NCBI RefSeq assembly: GCF_023517795.1
Contig: NZ_CP082928.1
Location: 3,348,001 to 3,412,000, forward strand
Origin: Pseudomonas fulva
Lineage (GTDB): Bacteria > Pseudomonadota > Gammaproteobacteria > Pseudomonadales > Pseudomonadaceae
DNA length: 64,000 bases
Direction: 5' to 3'
The notes under the pieces: model-generated
Told to the model about the DNA's origin: nothing
Seen by the model: only the letters and a program-made list of their open reading frames with translations
Databases searched by the model: none
Position numbers and translations under genes: made by a program
Shown here: positions 48,179 through 56,565 of the stretch, piece by piece
How the letters are laid out: every line of letters starts with the position of its first letter
Numbering within the stretch: the stretch's first letter is position 1

Positions 48179-48229
48179 GGTCTGTTCCCGTTTCACGCAC
48201 GGCTGCGCTGAAGCGGGAACAGACCCTAG
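48175..48229. repeat. Inverted repeat overlapping the lysR stop
   Basis: The 21-base arm CTAGGGTCTGTTCCCGTTTCA (48175-48195) and a right arm (48209-48229) that is complementary but for one position surround 13 bases. The left arm contains the TAG stop. There is no T-run, so it resembles a small MITE or REP unit more than a standard terminator. Confidence 0.75.
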
Positions 48230-48316
48230 CCACGGCTGACGTTTGGGGCTACCCGTGGCAGGCGATTCACGCGACAATCAGCGCCCTCGAAAATCGATGT
48301 GCCGGGTACCTGACGT

Positions 48317-49120
48317 TTGAACACCGAGTTGCGCCGCCGCGCCTACCTGGATGCCATGCAAGTGGCCAGCTGGCTGCCGCGCGTCGAACTGCCCTTCGCG
48401 GCGCCGTCGCGGCCCGAGCTGCTGGTCGCCTTCGAGCCGCAAGCCGAGATCGTCGTCGAGAAGCCGCCGGTGCAGGCCAAGGTCAGCGCGCCGGCCGCGC
48501 AACCTGCCGCCAGCGACGTCGTCACCCGCGAACGCCCGCGCATCGAGGTGCCCAAACCGGGCACGGCAAGCAAGGCCGACGAGCCTGTCGGCGAACAGAC
48601 CAGCGCCGCACCGGCCCCGCGCGAGCGCCCGACGCCGCCCCCGCGTTTCGCCCTGCAGTTGCTGCGCGCCGGCAGCTGCGCGCTGCTGGTCGAGCTGCCG
48701 ACCGGCGAACCCTTCCAGAGTCGCGATCCTGCCTACCTGCTGCTCAAGGATCTGCTGCGCGCCGCCGGTTTGCCGGATGCCCCGCAGATCATCGGCGAGC
48801 CGGTGCGCTGGCCGCTGCTGGTGCGTGGCAACATGGACCAGGGGCCCCAGGCAGCGCTGGATTTCGTGCAGAGCTTTATCGGCGCCCGCCTGGAAGAGCA
48901 GGAGCCCTGCGCCTGCCTGTGGCTGATCGGCCTGCCGGCCATTCGTTTCGCCGGTGACGCCGATGCCGAGGCCTACAACCGCGAGCTGCAGGTCGAGGAA
49001 CTGGGCGCCGCCTGGGCGCTGCCGGGCCTGGAGCTGCTGATGGACGAACCACAGCGCAAGCGCGAGCTCTGGCACGCCATGCAGCGGGTGCGGCGGCGCT
49101 GGCTGGAGGCGTCGGCATGA
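48317..49120 (+). CDS. holD: DNA polymerase III psi subunit (HolD), pseudomonad long form
   Basis: This 267-residue protein starts from TTG 48317. A short N-terminal segment (RRRAYLDAMQVASWLPRVEL) suits the chi/SSB-contact peptide of psi. A Pro/Ala linker (~residues 50-110) follows, then a C-terminal globular domain (FALQLLRAGSCALLVELP onward). It lies directly before rimI with an ATGA overlap, the holD-rimI order known from E. coli. I recall the P. aeruginosa gene at this place (PA4679) being identified as psi. Its role would be to tie the clamp-loader to SSB through chi. Confidence 0.75.
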   Translation: MNTELRRRAYLDAMQVASWLPRVELPFAAPSRPELLVAFEPQAEIVVEKPPVQAKVSAPAAQPAASDVVTRERPRIEVPKPGTASKADEPVGEQTSAAPAPRERPTPPPRFALQLLRAGSCALLVELPTGEPFQSRDPAYLLLKDLLRAAGLPDAPQIIGEPVRWPLLVRGNMDQGPQAALDFVQSFIGARLEEQEPCACLWLIGLPAIRFAGDADAEAYNRELQVEELGAAWALPGLELLMDEPQRKRELWHAMQRVRRRWLEASA

Positions 49121-49569
49121 GTGACGCGATCACCTTCCGCCGGGCCACCGAGGCGGATATCGATGCGGTGCTGAAGATCGAATACGCCGCCTTCAGCCAC
49201 CCGTGGACGCGCGGCATCTTTCTCGACAGCCTGAAGTCTTACGAAGTCTGGCTGATGTTCGAGGGCAGCCAGCAGGTCGGCCACGGGGTGATCAACGTGA
49301 TCATCGACGAGGCGCACCTGCTCAACATCACCGTCAAGCCGGAAAGCCAGGGCCGCGGCCTGGGCCTGCGCCTGCTCGAACACCTGATGGCCCGCGCCGC
49401 CGAGCTCAAGGCCGGCGAGTGCTTTCTCGAAGTGCGCTCCAGCAACCAGGCGGCGTACCGGTTGTACGAGCGTTACGGTTTCAACGAGATCGGCCGCCGG
49501 CGCGATTACTACCCTGCGCCGGGTGGCCGTGAAGACGCGCTGGTGATGGCCTGCACGCTGGTGGAATGA
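49117..49569 (+). CDS. rimI: Ribosomal protein S18 alanine N-acetyltransferase
   Basis: This 150-residue GNAT acetyltransferase has the acetyl-CoA loop QGRGLGLRLLEHL, the family stretch YAAFSHPWTRG, and the C-terminal EVRSSNQAAYRLYERYGF. It acetylates the N-terminal alanine of S18. Its ATG overlaps the holD stop. Confidence 0.94.
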   Translation: MSDAITFRRATEADIDAVLKIEYAAFSHPWTRGIFLDSLKSYEVWLMFEGSQQVGHGVINVIIDEAHLLNITVKPESQGRGLGLRLLEHLMARAAELKAGECFLEVRSSNQAAYRLYERYGFNEIGRRRDYYPAPGGREDALVMACTLVE

Positions 49570-49570
49570 G

Positions 49571-49816
49571 CTAACGCCGTGCCCAGCGTCGTTCGCGGCG
49601 TTCTTCCTCGACCTGGCTCAGGTCGTATTTATCCAGAAACTCTTCAGGCTGCCCGTCGCGCTCGGGCTGATCGGCCTGTTGCGATTCATCGGGCGACTTG
49701 GCCGGTTTCTGCACAGCAGCCTTCAGCGGTTTGCGCGACGTCAGCGGCTCCACCACATCGCGCAGGATGGGTGGCTCGGCCGGTTGGCGGCTGTCAGGTG
49801 GCTGCTTGTCAGTCAT
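49571..49816 (-). CDS. Small charged protein of unknown function
   Basis: I recognise no family. The 81-residue product is hydrophilic and probably disordered. It is Pro/Gln/Lys/Asp-rich (TDKQPPDSRQPAEPPILRDV) with a C-terminal acidic-basic helix (DKYDLSQVEEERRERRWARR). ATG 49816 has GGAG 7-10 bases upstream. It ends 2 bases from the convergent rimI stop. The C-terminal helix may bind a partner or nucleic acid. Confidence 0.6.
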   Translation of the reverse strand: MTDKQPPDSRQPAEPPILRDVVEPLTSRKPLKAAVQKPAKSPDESQQADQPERDGQPEEFLDKYDLSQVEEERRERRWARR

Positions 49817-49992
49817 GACGAACTCCGGATCGGTCATTGGCTCTAGGCAATGGACGGCCGCAACACCCGAAAGATTCAGCGTTTCGGCCTCTAACCGGCA
49901 AATCCGTTGGGTTGTTCTGCATGGAAATCGCCTTGTCAAAAAGGTCCGTGCATCCGTATGGTGCGCATCGACCTTTCTCGGGAGCCGCCGCC

Positions 49993-50634
49993 GTGAGCGA
50001 TCTCAAGCACCTGTTCGACAACAATCAACGCTGGGCCGAGAACATCACCCGGAACGATCCGGACTTCTTCCCGCGCCTGGCCCGCCAGCAGACGCCGGAG
50101 TATTTGTGGATCGGCTGCTCGGACGCCCGCGTGCCGGCCAACGACATCGTCGGCCTGCTGCCCGGCGAGCTGTTCGTGCACCGTAATGTGGCCAACGTGG
50201 TGCTGCACACCGATCTCAATTGCCTGTCGGTGATCCAGTACGCGGTCGATGTGCTCAAGGTCAAACATATCCTGGTCACCGGCCATTACGGTTGCGGTGG
50301 CGTGCGTGCGGCCATGCACGATGCGCAGTTCGGTCTGATCGATGGCTGGCTGCGCAACATCCGCGACCTCTACTACGAACAGCACGCGCAACTGGCCGCG
50401 CTGGCGGACGAAGAGGCGCGGGTCGACCGGCTCTGCGAGCTCAACGTGATGAAGCAGGTGGGCAACGTCAGCCGTACCAGCATCGTCCAGAACGCCTGGC
50501 ACCGCGGTCAGCCGTTATCGGTGCACGGCTGCATCTATGGCCTCAAGGATGGCCGCTGGAAGGACCTCGACGTCAGCGTCAGCGGCGCCGAGCAATTGCC
50601 CGAGCAGTACCGCCTGCGTCCGCCGCAGGCATGA
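49993..50634 (+). CDS. can: Beta-class carbonic anhydrase
   Basis: This 213-residue zinc enzyme interconverts CO2 and bicarbonate. The zinc and catalytic residues stand at the positions of E. coli Can: Cys42, Asp44 and Arg46 in CSDARVP, and His98 and Cys101 in GHYGCGG. GTG 49993 preceded by GGGAG is the start; the frame is open further upstream but the extension is not conserved in the family. The stop overlaps the start of the next gene (ATGA). Confidence 0.95.
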   Translation: MSDLKHLFDNNQRWAENITRNDPDFFPRLARQQTPEYLWIGCSDARVPANDIVGLLPGELFVHRNVANVVLHTDLNCLSVIQYAVDVLKVKHILVTGHYGCGGVRAAMHDAQFGLIDGWLRNIRDLYYEQHAQLAALADEEARVDRLCELNVMKQVGNVSRTSIVQNAWHRGQPLSVHGCIYGLKDGRWKDLDVSVSGAEQLPEQYRLRPPQA

Positions 50635-51557
50635 GCATGGGCAAACCTTCGCGTCAGCTGGCGATCGCCGGCGTACTGTTGGCAGTACTGTGCTGGGCGG
50701 GCAATGCCCTGGTGGCCCGCGCCTTCGCCGGCGAGATTCCACCCTTCGCCCTGGCCTTTTGGCGCTGGAGCCTGGCGCTGATCCTGATCCTGCCGTTCGT
50801 GACATTGCCGTTGTGGCGGCACCGGTCGGCGCTGCGCCATGCCGGCTGGCGCCTGCTGGTGATCGCCGCCTTCGGCATCGCCGGCTACAACACCTTTCTG
50901 TACAGCGCCGCGCAGACCACCGCGGCGATCAACATCACCCTGGTCAACACCTGCATTCCGCTGATGACCTTTATCTTCGCCGGGCTGCTGCTCGGGGCGT
51001 GGCCGGCGCGACGTGCCTGGTGGGGGATGGCACTGGCGGTGCTTGGTTTGCTGGTGCTGATCTGTCGCGGTGACTGGCAGACCCTGGCACGCATGGAGTT
51101 CAACCGCGGCGACCTGATCATGCTGCTGGCGGTGCTCGACTGGGCGCTCTACACCGTGTTGCTCAGGCGCTGGGCTGCATATCTGGCGCCGATTCCACCG
51201 CTGGCGTTACTGGGCGTTTTCATGCTCCTGGGTGTGCCGATGATCCTGCCGCTGTATCTCTATGAACTGTCCAGCGGCGCGCAGTTGCTGGCCACGCCAG
51301 CCAACCTGGCGGCCATCGCCTACACCGCGGTGTTCGCTTCGCTGGTCGCCTACCTGGGCTGGAACAACGGCGTGAAGGTGTTGGGCGCCTCGACCGCGGC
51401 GATGGGCAATTACCTGATGCCGGTGTTCACCGCGATCCTGGGCTGGATCCTGCTCGGCGAGGCGCTGCAGTTGTTCCACTGGGTCGGCGGGGCGATGATC
51501 TTCGCCGGGCTGCTGCTGGCCACCTTGCCGAAGCGCTCGCAGCGGGCGGCGGCCTGA
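50631..51557 (+). CDS. EamA/DMT-family transporter
   Basis: This 308-residue inner-membrane protein has ten helices in two EamA repeats. The first begins AIAGVLLAVLCWAGNALVAR; the second ends WILLGEALQLFHWVGGAMI. Family members export metabolites or amino-acid-like compounds. The ATG overlaps the can stop, so the two are probably cotranscribed. A second methionine two codons on is an equal start. The substrate is unknown. Confidence 0.9.
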   Translation: MSMGKPSRQLAIAGVLLAVLCWAGNALVARAFAGEIPPFALAFWRWSLALILILPFVTLPLWRHRSALRHAGWRLLVIAAFGIAGYNTFLYSAAQTTAAINITLVNTCIPLMTFIFAGLLLGAWPARRAWWGMALAVLGLLVLICRGDWQTLARMEFNRGDLIMLLAVLDWALYTVLLRRWAAYLAPIPPLALLGVFMLLGVPMILPLYLYELSSGAQLLATPANLAAIAYTAVFASLVAYLGWNNGVKVLGASTAAMGNYLMPVFTAILGWILLGEALQLFHWVGGAMIFAGLLLATLPKRSQRAAA

Positions 51558-51590
51558 AACGACCCAGGCCGCCGTCTGGCATGAGCTGAA

Positions 51591-51612
51591 AACGCCCTCG
51601 AACGAGGGCGTT
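51591..51612. terminator. Hairpin between the DMT gene and the binding-protein gene
   Basis: AACGCCCTCG and CGAGGGCGTT pair almost without loop (51591-51612). It is placed between convergent stops and could serve both strands; the T-runs are weak. Confidence 0.7.
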
Positions 51613-51617
51613 GTTCA

Positions 51618-52535
51618 TCACCGATAGGCTGCCAGCGCCTGATCGATCTGCAGATCCACACTCAGCAGGCCGCCGCCGGACAGATACCAGAGGGCGGGAT
51701 CCAGGTAGACGACCCGTTTGGCCCGGGCCGCCGGCGTGCGCGCCAGGGGCGAGTCGGCCAGGGTGTCGACATCCAGTGCGGTGGCGCCAATGGCCGCGCT
51801 GCGGTCGATGATGAAGATCACCTCAGGGTTGGCCGCGGCGATGGCCTCGGCGTCCAGCGGCTGCGGACGCTGGCGGGGTGCGCCGGCAGGCTGCGGCGGT
51901 GGTGCGGGCAGGGCCCGTGGCGCCTGCAGCAGTGAGTAGATCACCGCGTTCTCGGTCGGCGCGAAGCGCCCTTCGTTATGGGTCAGTACCAGGGTACGTT
52001 GGCCTGAAGCGGCGATCTGCTGACGGGCGCGTTCGGCCTTGCCCTGCAGGATGGTCAACGCCTGCTGCGCCTCGGCCGATTGGCCGACCAGCTGGCCGAG
52101 CAGCCTGACGTTATCGGCGATGCCGGCGAAGTAGTCTTCACCGGTGATGCCCATGTCCAGGGTCGGCGCCAGGGCTTGCAGGGCCGAACGGCTTTCGCCC
52201 TGGCGCCCGGTGATCAGGATCAGGTCCGGTTTCAGCGCCGCGATGGCGTCGACGTCCGGGGTCTTCATATTGCCGGCGTTGCGGGTCTGGCCGGCTTTCT
52301 CCGCCAGGTAGGGCGGTATGTTGCCGGGCACGGCCAGTACTCGCTCGCCGGCGCCGAGGGCGATCAGGCTGTCGTAGCTGCCGTAGTCGAAGGTCACGAT
52401 CCGCTGCGGATCACGGGCGATCTCGACCTGCTGGCCCGCCCGGGTGACCTCGAGGGTAGCGGGGCGTTGCTGGACATCGTGGCTGCAGCCAGCCGTTGCC
52501 AATGCCAGAAGGGTAAACAGTGCGGCCTTCTTCAC
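51618..52535 (-). CDS. Siderophore/heme-type ABC substrate-binding lipoprotein (orphan)
   Basis: This 305-residue class III periplasmic binding protein has a lipobox (LLALATAGC) and the FecB/FatB-like pattern PQRIVTFDYGSYDSLIALG, DVDAIAALKPDLILITG and EVIFIIDRS. Such proteins bind ferric siderophores, heme or related chelates for an ABC importer, but no permease or ATPase gene adjoins. GTG 52535 is chosen: AAGGAG stands about 8 bases ahead and the lipobox then falls near residue 17. Iron regulation is plausible; I see no convincing Fur box in the 285 bases upstream. Confidence 0.85.
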   Translation of the reverse strand: MKKAALFTLLALATAGCSHDVQQRPATLEVTRAGQQVEIARDPQRIVTFDYGSYDSLIALGAGERVLAVPGNIPPYLAEKAGQTRNAGNMKTPDVDAIAALKPDLILITGRQGESRSALQALAPTLDMGITGEDYFAGIADNVRLLGQLVGQSAEAQQALTILQGKAERARQQIAASGQRTLVLTHNEGRFAPTENAVIYSLLQAPRALPAPPPQPAGAPRQRPQPLDAEAIAAANPEVIFIIDRSAAIGATALDVDTLADSPLARTPAARAKRVVYLDPALWYLSGGGLLSVDLQIDQALAAYR

Positions 52536-52820
52536 GTGAGCGAGCTCCTTGGATGCCGGTTTGCAGCCCAGTGCCGCAATCCTGAAGGGCAGGGAACATA
52601 GCACCCAAAGCTGATCGAGAAGCTTTCTCAACGGGTAAAGTTTGCAAAGCCGGCCTTGCACGGCCTGTTCCCTGGACGTTGCCGGGCTGATTTGCCCTCG
52701 GCGGAAAACTTTACGGGATGCATGGAGGTCTATCCCGGTGGCTGGCGTTGGCGACTTGCGCTGACGCCGTAACGGGCATGAAGGCGATTCAGTTGCTAGT
52801 GTTATGCCATCTGCAGAAGG

Positions 52821-53633
52821 ATGGGTCGTGAGTTAATGGATTGCTCGCACGTCTCTCTCACTGGAAAAGCGGCACCCCCGCGCAGGCTGACGGCCCGGTA
52901 TCCGTCGCTTCGTGGTGCCTGCTGGAGGGCCGTGCTGCTGGTGGCGCTGGTGACCAGCCTGAGTGGCTGCATACGCAATCAGGCCAATGGCGCCTTCACC
53001 AGCAACAGTGCGGCGGCCAGCCCCAGCGAGCTGTTCCAGACCCACTCCGATCGCCTGGCCACCATCGGCATGCGCAACAACCTCAACAGCCTCTATCGCC
53101 TGATGGACAAGCTGTACCAGCGCAACCCGCGTGAATGGCGCAAGACCGGTCTGGCCAGCCGCGAGGCGGCGCAGCAGGCGGTGCAGCAGGCCATCGAGCA
53201 GGGCCGGCCACCGCCGGCGCTGGCTGGCCGGCAGGACATCGTGGCCCTCAGCTATGCGCTGAGCCCGGAGTTCCAGGGTGATCGGGTCGGCGCCTTCATC
53301 TACGCCATCGGCAGCATGGTAGTCACCGCCCACGGCGGACGCACCCAGTTCTATCTCACCGACTCCATCGATGCGCAGTTCGTGCATAACGCGGCGCGCA
53401 ACATCGAGAAGGCCACCTGGCTGCTGGCCACCCGGCGCGATGCCCAGGGCAACCCGCTGCTGCTATCCAACGAGCTGTCCGAGAACGGCCGCAACCTGAG
53501 TTTCGCCGTGGAATTCGGCAAGATCGTCGCCCGCCTGGATTACCTGAGCGACGTGCTCGACGAACGCTACCGACGCATCGGCGTGAATTACGCCCACAGC
53601 CTGCTGTTTCTGAATTTCCTGCCGGTGCAGTAG
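52821..53633 (+). CDS. Putative lipoprotein of unknown function
   Basis: I cannot name the family. The 270-residue product has a late hydrophobic segment (AVLLVALVTSLSGC, ~residues 38-51) ending in a lipobox, with an unusually long basic stretch before it, so the true start may lie further in, though no better start codon is seen. The mature part is largely helical (LNSLYRLMDKLYQRNPREW, SREAAQQAVQQAIEQG) with GDRVGAFIYAIGSMVVTAHGG in the middle. The start could be ATG 52821 or ATG 52836. Confidence 0.7.
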   Translation: MGRELMDCSHVSLTGKAAPPRRLTARYPSLRGACWRAVLLVALVTSLSGCIRNQANGAFTSNSAAASPSELFQTHSDRLATIGMRNNLNSLYRLMDKLYQRNPREWRKTGLASREAAQQAVQQAIEQGRPPPALAGRQDIVALSYALSPEFQGDRVGAFIYAIGSMVVTAHGGRTQFYLTDSIDAQFVHNAARNIEKATWLLATRRDAQGNPLLLSNELSENGRNLSFAVEFGKIVARLDYLSDVLDERYRRIGVNYAHSLLFLNFLPVQ

Positions 53634-53751
53634 GTGCCTGCTGAGAGCGCCATCGCCTTGGCATCTATTCACGAGCTTTCGGCTCGACCTCAGCGCTTTG
53701 GCTGCAAAGTGGCGGAAGCGGCCGGTCGCTTCCATAGGACTGACTGGTGAT

Positions 53752-53881
53752 TACCTGTGGGAGCGGGCCATGCCCGCGAAAAAATCACGGGCATGGCCCG
53801 TTCCCACAGGAAAAGCAATGATGTCCGCTTCTGCCTTGCCGCAGCCTCTTTCATGTCGCCTAAAAGATCGTGAACGGGCTC
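53752..53881. repeat. REP-containing repeat, inverted copy of 43856-43986
   Basis: Read on the minus strand, this ~130-base segment begins GAGCCCGTTCACGATCTTTT and continues with the same order of blocks as 43856-43986 (CAAGGCA-AAGCGG, TTGCTTT-CCTGTGGGAAC). It ends in the REP hairpin CATGCCCGTGATTTTTTCGC/GGGCATGG. It abuts the TAG stop of yjdM at 53882-53884. Confidence 0.75.
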
Positions 53882-54223
53882 CTACACTTTGCGGACGAAC
53901 TCGGACTTCAGCTTCATCGCGCCGATGCCATCGATCTTGCAGTCGATATCGTGGTCGCCGTCGACCAGGCGAATGCCCTTGACCTTGGTGCCGACCTTGA
54001 CCACCAGCGAGGAGCCCTTGACCTTGAGGTCCTTGATCACGGTGATGGTGTCGCCGTCCTGCAGCACGTTGCCAACCGAGTCCTTGATCACCTTGACGTC
54101 ATCACCCGCCGCCTCGCTGGCGCTGGCCGACCATTCGTGGGCGCATTCCGGGCACACCAGCTGGGTGCCGTCTTCATAGGTGTATTCGGAGTTGCAGGCG
54201 GGGCAGGGTGGCAGCGTGCTCAC
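53882..54223 (-). CDS. yjdM: PhnA/YjdM-family zinc-ribbon protein
   Basis: This 113-residue cytoplasmic protein has an N-terminal zinc ribbon ([13 protein letters not shown], then CPECAHEW) and a C-terminal SH3-like PhnA domain ([20 protein letters not shown]). It was once named as an alkylphosphonate-uptake protein, but a role in phosphonate use is not supported for this family. GTG 54223 is chosen because AAGGA lies ~8 bases upstream and the length then agrees with E. coli YjdM. Confidence 0.9.
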   Translation of the reverse strand: MSTLPPCPACNSEYTYEDGTQLVCPECAHEWSASASEAAGDDVKVIKDSVGNVLQDGDTITVIKDLKVKGSSLVVKVGTKVKGIRLVDGDHDIDCKIDGIGAMKLKSEFVRKV

Positions 54224-54297
54224 GGGGTATCCTTCTGAGGCCGTGGATAAAAGGCCGCAGATTATATAGGGTTTTACCCGCCGCCGGGGGATCGGCG

Positions 54298-54702
54298 TCA
54301 GGCGTCCGGCAACAGTGCTTCGGCCTCGATCTCGATCAGCCACTCGGGCTCCGACAGCCCGGTGACCACTACCCAGGAGGTAGCCGGTGGTTGCTCGGGG
54401 AAGAAACTGCGCAGTGCATCGACGATATGCGCCTGTTCGTCTCGCGCCTGGGCGGCGATGTAGATGCGCAGCATCAGCACGTGCTGCAGGTCGCCGCCAG
54501 CGGCTTCGAGAAGCCTGCGCACGTTGTGCAGCGCCGCGTGGGTCTGGCTGGCCAGGTCGGGGCCGACCAGCCGTTCGCGGGCGTCCACGCCGACCTGCCC
54601 GGACAGGTGGATACGCCGTCCGCCCTGGCTGATCACGGCCTGGCTGAAGCCGTACTGCAGGGTGTCGAAGACCGAGCCGGGGTTGAGTGTATGCCTGTGC
54701 AT
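54298..54702 (-). CDS. RidA-family protein
   Basis: This 134-residue YjgF/YER057c/UK114-fold protein contains [16 protein letters not shown] and [17 protein letters not shown]. RidA proteins hydrolyse reactive enamine/imine intermediates, but this is a divergent subgroup: the C-terminal stretch reads [15 protein letters not shown], so the canonical substrate should not be assumed. ATG 54702 has GGAGG at 8 bases; an in-frame ATG at 54717 overlaps that site. Confidence 0.88.
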   Translation of the reverse strand: MHRHTLNPGSVFDTLQYGFSQAVISQGGRRIHLSGQVGVDARERLVGPDLASQTHAALHNVRRLLEAAGGDLQHVLMLRIYIAAQARDEQAHIVDALRSFFPEQPPATSWVVVTGLSEPEWLIEIEAEALLPDA

Positions 54703-54926
54703 CGATGCGTCCTCCATCAGAAACAGCCCGCCAGTCTAGCGTTGCACCCAGGGCCAGGCAGGCCGAGACTGTTGCACGGTTTGTGCACTCGCAGCGCGAT
54801 AACCCGAACTCATGGCGGCTTCGCTGCCTCCAAACGAGAGTGGTGGTTCGGCCCGTGCCGAGCCCTGCATCTGCCGATGAGTCGTGGGCTGCCCGTGAAC
54901 GGCCCACCGTAGCCAGTGGAGGCGCT

Positions 54927-55820
54927 ATGTTTTTTCCCCAGTTGCCGGGTGTCAGCCTGTTCCAGGTGATGAAGAAGACGGTCACCGACTTCATCGAGGA
55001 CGAGCTGCCCACCTATGCCTCGGCCCTGGCGTTCCAGATGTTCTTCTCGCTGTTTCCCTTCCTGCTGTTTCTGATCGCGCTGATCAGCCTGCTCGACATG
55101 CAGCCGTTCTTCGACTGGCTGCGCCAGCAGGCCGAGTTGCTGCTGCCGCTGTCCACGGTGGAGTTGGTCAACCCGGTGATCGACCAGTTGCAGACGCAGA
55201 AAGCCGGGTTGTTCTCGATCGGTATCGTGGTGGCGCTGTGGACGGCCTCGTCGGCGGTGCGTTCGACCATGGACGCGATGAACAAGGCCTATGGCGTGAA
55301 GGAAGGGCGCAAGCCCTGGAAGCGCATCCCCCTGTCGCTGCTGTACACCATCGGCATCGCCGCGGCATTGCTCACCGCTGCCGCCCTGATGGTGCTCGGC
55401 CCGCAGGTGATGAACTGGCTGGCACACCAGATCGGCATCGAGCAGGTGGTGGTCACCCTGTGGACCTGGTTGCGCCTGCCGGTGGCGGTGTTTCTGCTGA
55501 TGATCGTGGTGGCGGTGGTCTATTACGTGGCGCCGGATGTCGAGCAGCGGTTCCGCTTCATCACCCCGGGCTCGGTACTGGCGGTGGTGGTGTGGATCGC
55601 CGCCTCGGTGGGCTTCGCCTACTACGCGCAAAACTTCGCCAACTACAACGCCACCTACGGCAGCATCGGCGCGATCATCATCTTCCTCCTGTACCTGCAC
55701 ATCTCCTGCGCGGTGCTACTGTTCGGCGCCGAGCTCAATGCCGTCATCGAGCACTTCGCCCAGGAGGGTAAGGAGCCCGGCGACAAGGAAATCCGCCCGG
55801 AGAACGAGCCCGCTACCTGA
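54927..55820 (+). CDS. YihY/BrkB-family inner-membrane protein
   Basis: This 297-residue protein has six membrane helices. Family features are [23 protein letters not shown] at the first helix, a [20 protein letters not shown] loop, and [17 protein letters not shown] followed by [18 protein letters not shown]. The function of the family is unsettled; it was once misnamed ribonuclease BN. ATG 54927 follows GGAGG by 4 bases; the longer open frame upstream is not used. It overlaps the convergent LEA-like lipoprotein gene by 8 bases. Confidence 0.92.
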   Translation: MFFPQLPGVSLFQVMKKTVTDFIEDELPTYASALAFQMFFSLFPFLLFLIALISLLDMQPFFDWLRQQAELLLPLSTVELVNPVIDQLQTQKAGLFSIGIVVALWTASSAVRSTMDAMNKAYGVKEGRKPWKRIPLSLLYTIGIAAALLTAAALMVLGPQVMNWLAHQIGIEQVVVTLWTWLRLPVAVFLLMIVVAVVYYVAPDVEQRFRFITPGSVLAVVVWIAASVGFAYYAQNFANYNATYGSIGAIIIFLLYLHISCAVLLFGAELNAVIEHFAQEGKEPGDKEIRPENEPAT

Positions 55821-56289
55821 GCGCGGGCTGCGCCGGTGGCCAGGTCAGCTGGCCGCTGTCGCTGAAACGCCGGGTGCCGAACGGGCCGTCGGCGAGCTTG
55901 CCGCGCAGCTGATAGGGCAGGCTCTGGCCGGGCTGGTGGGTGCTGGCGCCCCAGGCCTGACGGAGTACCGAGTAGGCCGAGATGGTCACCGGCACGCTGA
56001 TCACCGTCTCGCCAAAGCGCGGCACCTGGCCACGTTGGTCGCTGACCCCGCGTGCCAGTGGCTGGTCGTTGATATCCAGGGCCAGGGCGATGCCGTCGAA
56101 GTCGATGGCGTTTTCATTGGGGTTCTGCACCCGCAATTTCACCGCGAAACGCGCCTCGAGGCCTTGCGACGGCAGCGGCTCGAGACCGACCAGGTCGATG
56201 TGCAGCGGATCGCGTGGTGCCCATGAGGCGCAACCGGCCAGCACGGCGATCAGCAGCAGGGCACTCAAGTGGCGCAGTGTCGGGCGCAT
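55813..56289 (-). CDS. LEA-type-2/WHy-domain lipoprotein
   Basis: This 158-residue lipoprotein with lipobox LLLIAVLAGCAS carries one LEA14/WHy beta-sandwich domain (ARFAVKLRVQNPNENAIDFDGIALALDIND). In plants the fold is desiccation-induced. Bacterial lipoprotein versions are common in pseudomonads and of unknown role in the envelope. Its 3' end overlaps the YihY gene. Confidence 0.88.
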   Translation of the reverse strand: MRPTLRHLSALLLIAVLAGCASWAPRDPLHIDLVGLEPLPSQGLEARFAVKLRVQNPNENAIDFDGIALALDINDQPLARGVSDQRGQVPRFGETVISVPVTISAYSVLRQAWGASTHQPGQSLPYQLRGKLADGPFGTRRFSDSGQLTWPPAQPALR

Positions 56290-56329
56290 GGCAATTCTCC
56301 GGCGTCGTTGATCGTGCAGTTGTGACCGC

Positions 56330-56515
56330 AGCCGGTGGCGTTCGGCTCAGGCGCTCGCTGCCTGGCGGTCAGAACCAAGGCGCCAATCGCTATTGAACTC
56401 GGCCGCAGGCGCAGGTTGATAAAGGCGGCGTGTCGATCTGGGTGGTTTCCAGGGCCAGGCGGTAGAGCAGCGTGTTGCCGGCGAATGCCAGCATGGCAAT
56501 AGCGGTGACAAGCAA
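56330..56515 (-). pseudogene. Fragment of an EamA/DMT transporter gene
   Basis: Read on the minus strand from ~56515, one frame gives LLVTAIAMLAFAGNTLLYR and LALETTQIDT, the first helix of a DMT transporter. Near 56430 the similarity passes to another frame as AAFINLRLRPSSIAIGALVL, the next conserved segment (compare FTxLRLxSGAxxL in the family). It then ends in noncoding sequence. A one-base frameshift and loss of everything beyond ~60 codons make it a relic. Confidence 0.55.
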
Positions 56516-56565
56516 TAAGCATGGCGGAGGAGGGCCTGGTATCAGCGCAAGGCCTCAGGGTCGCG

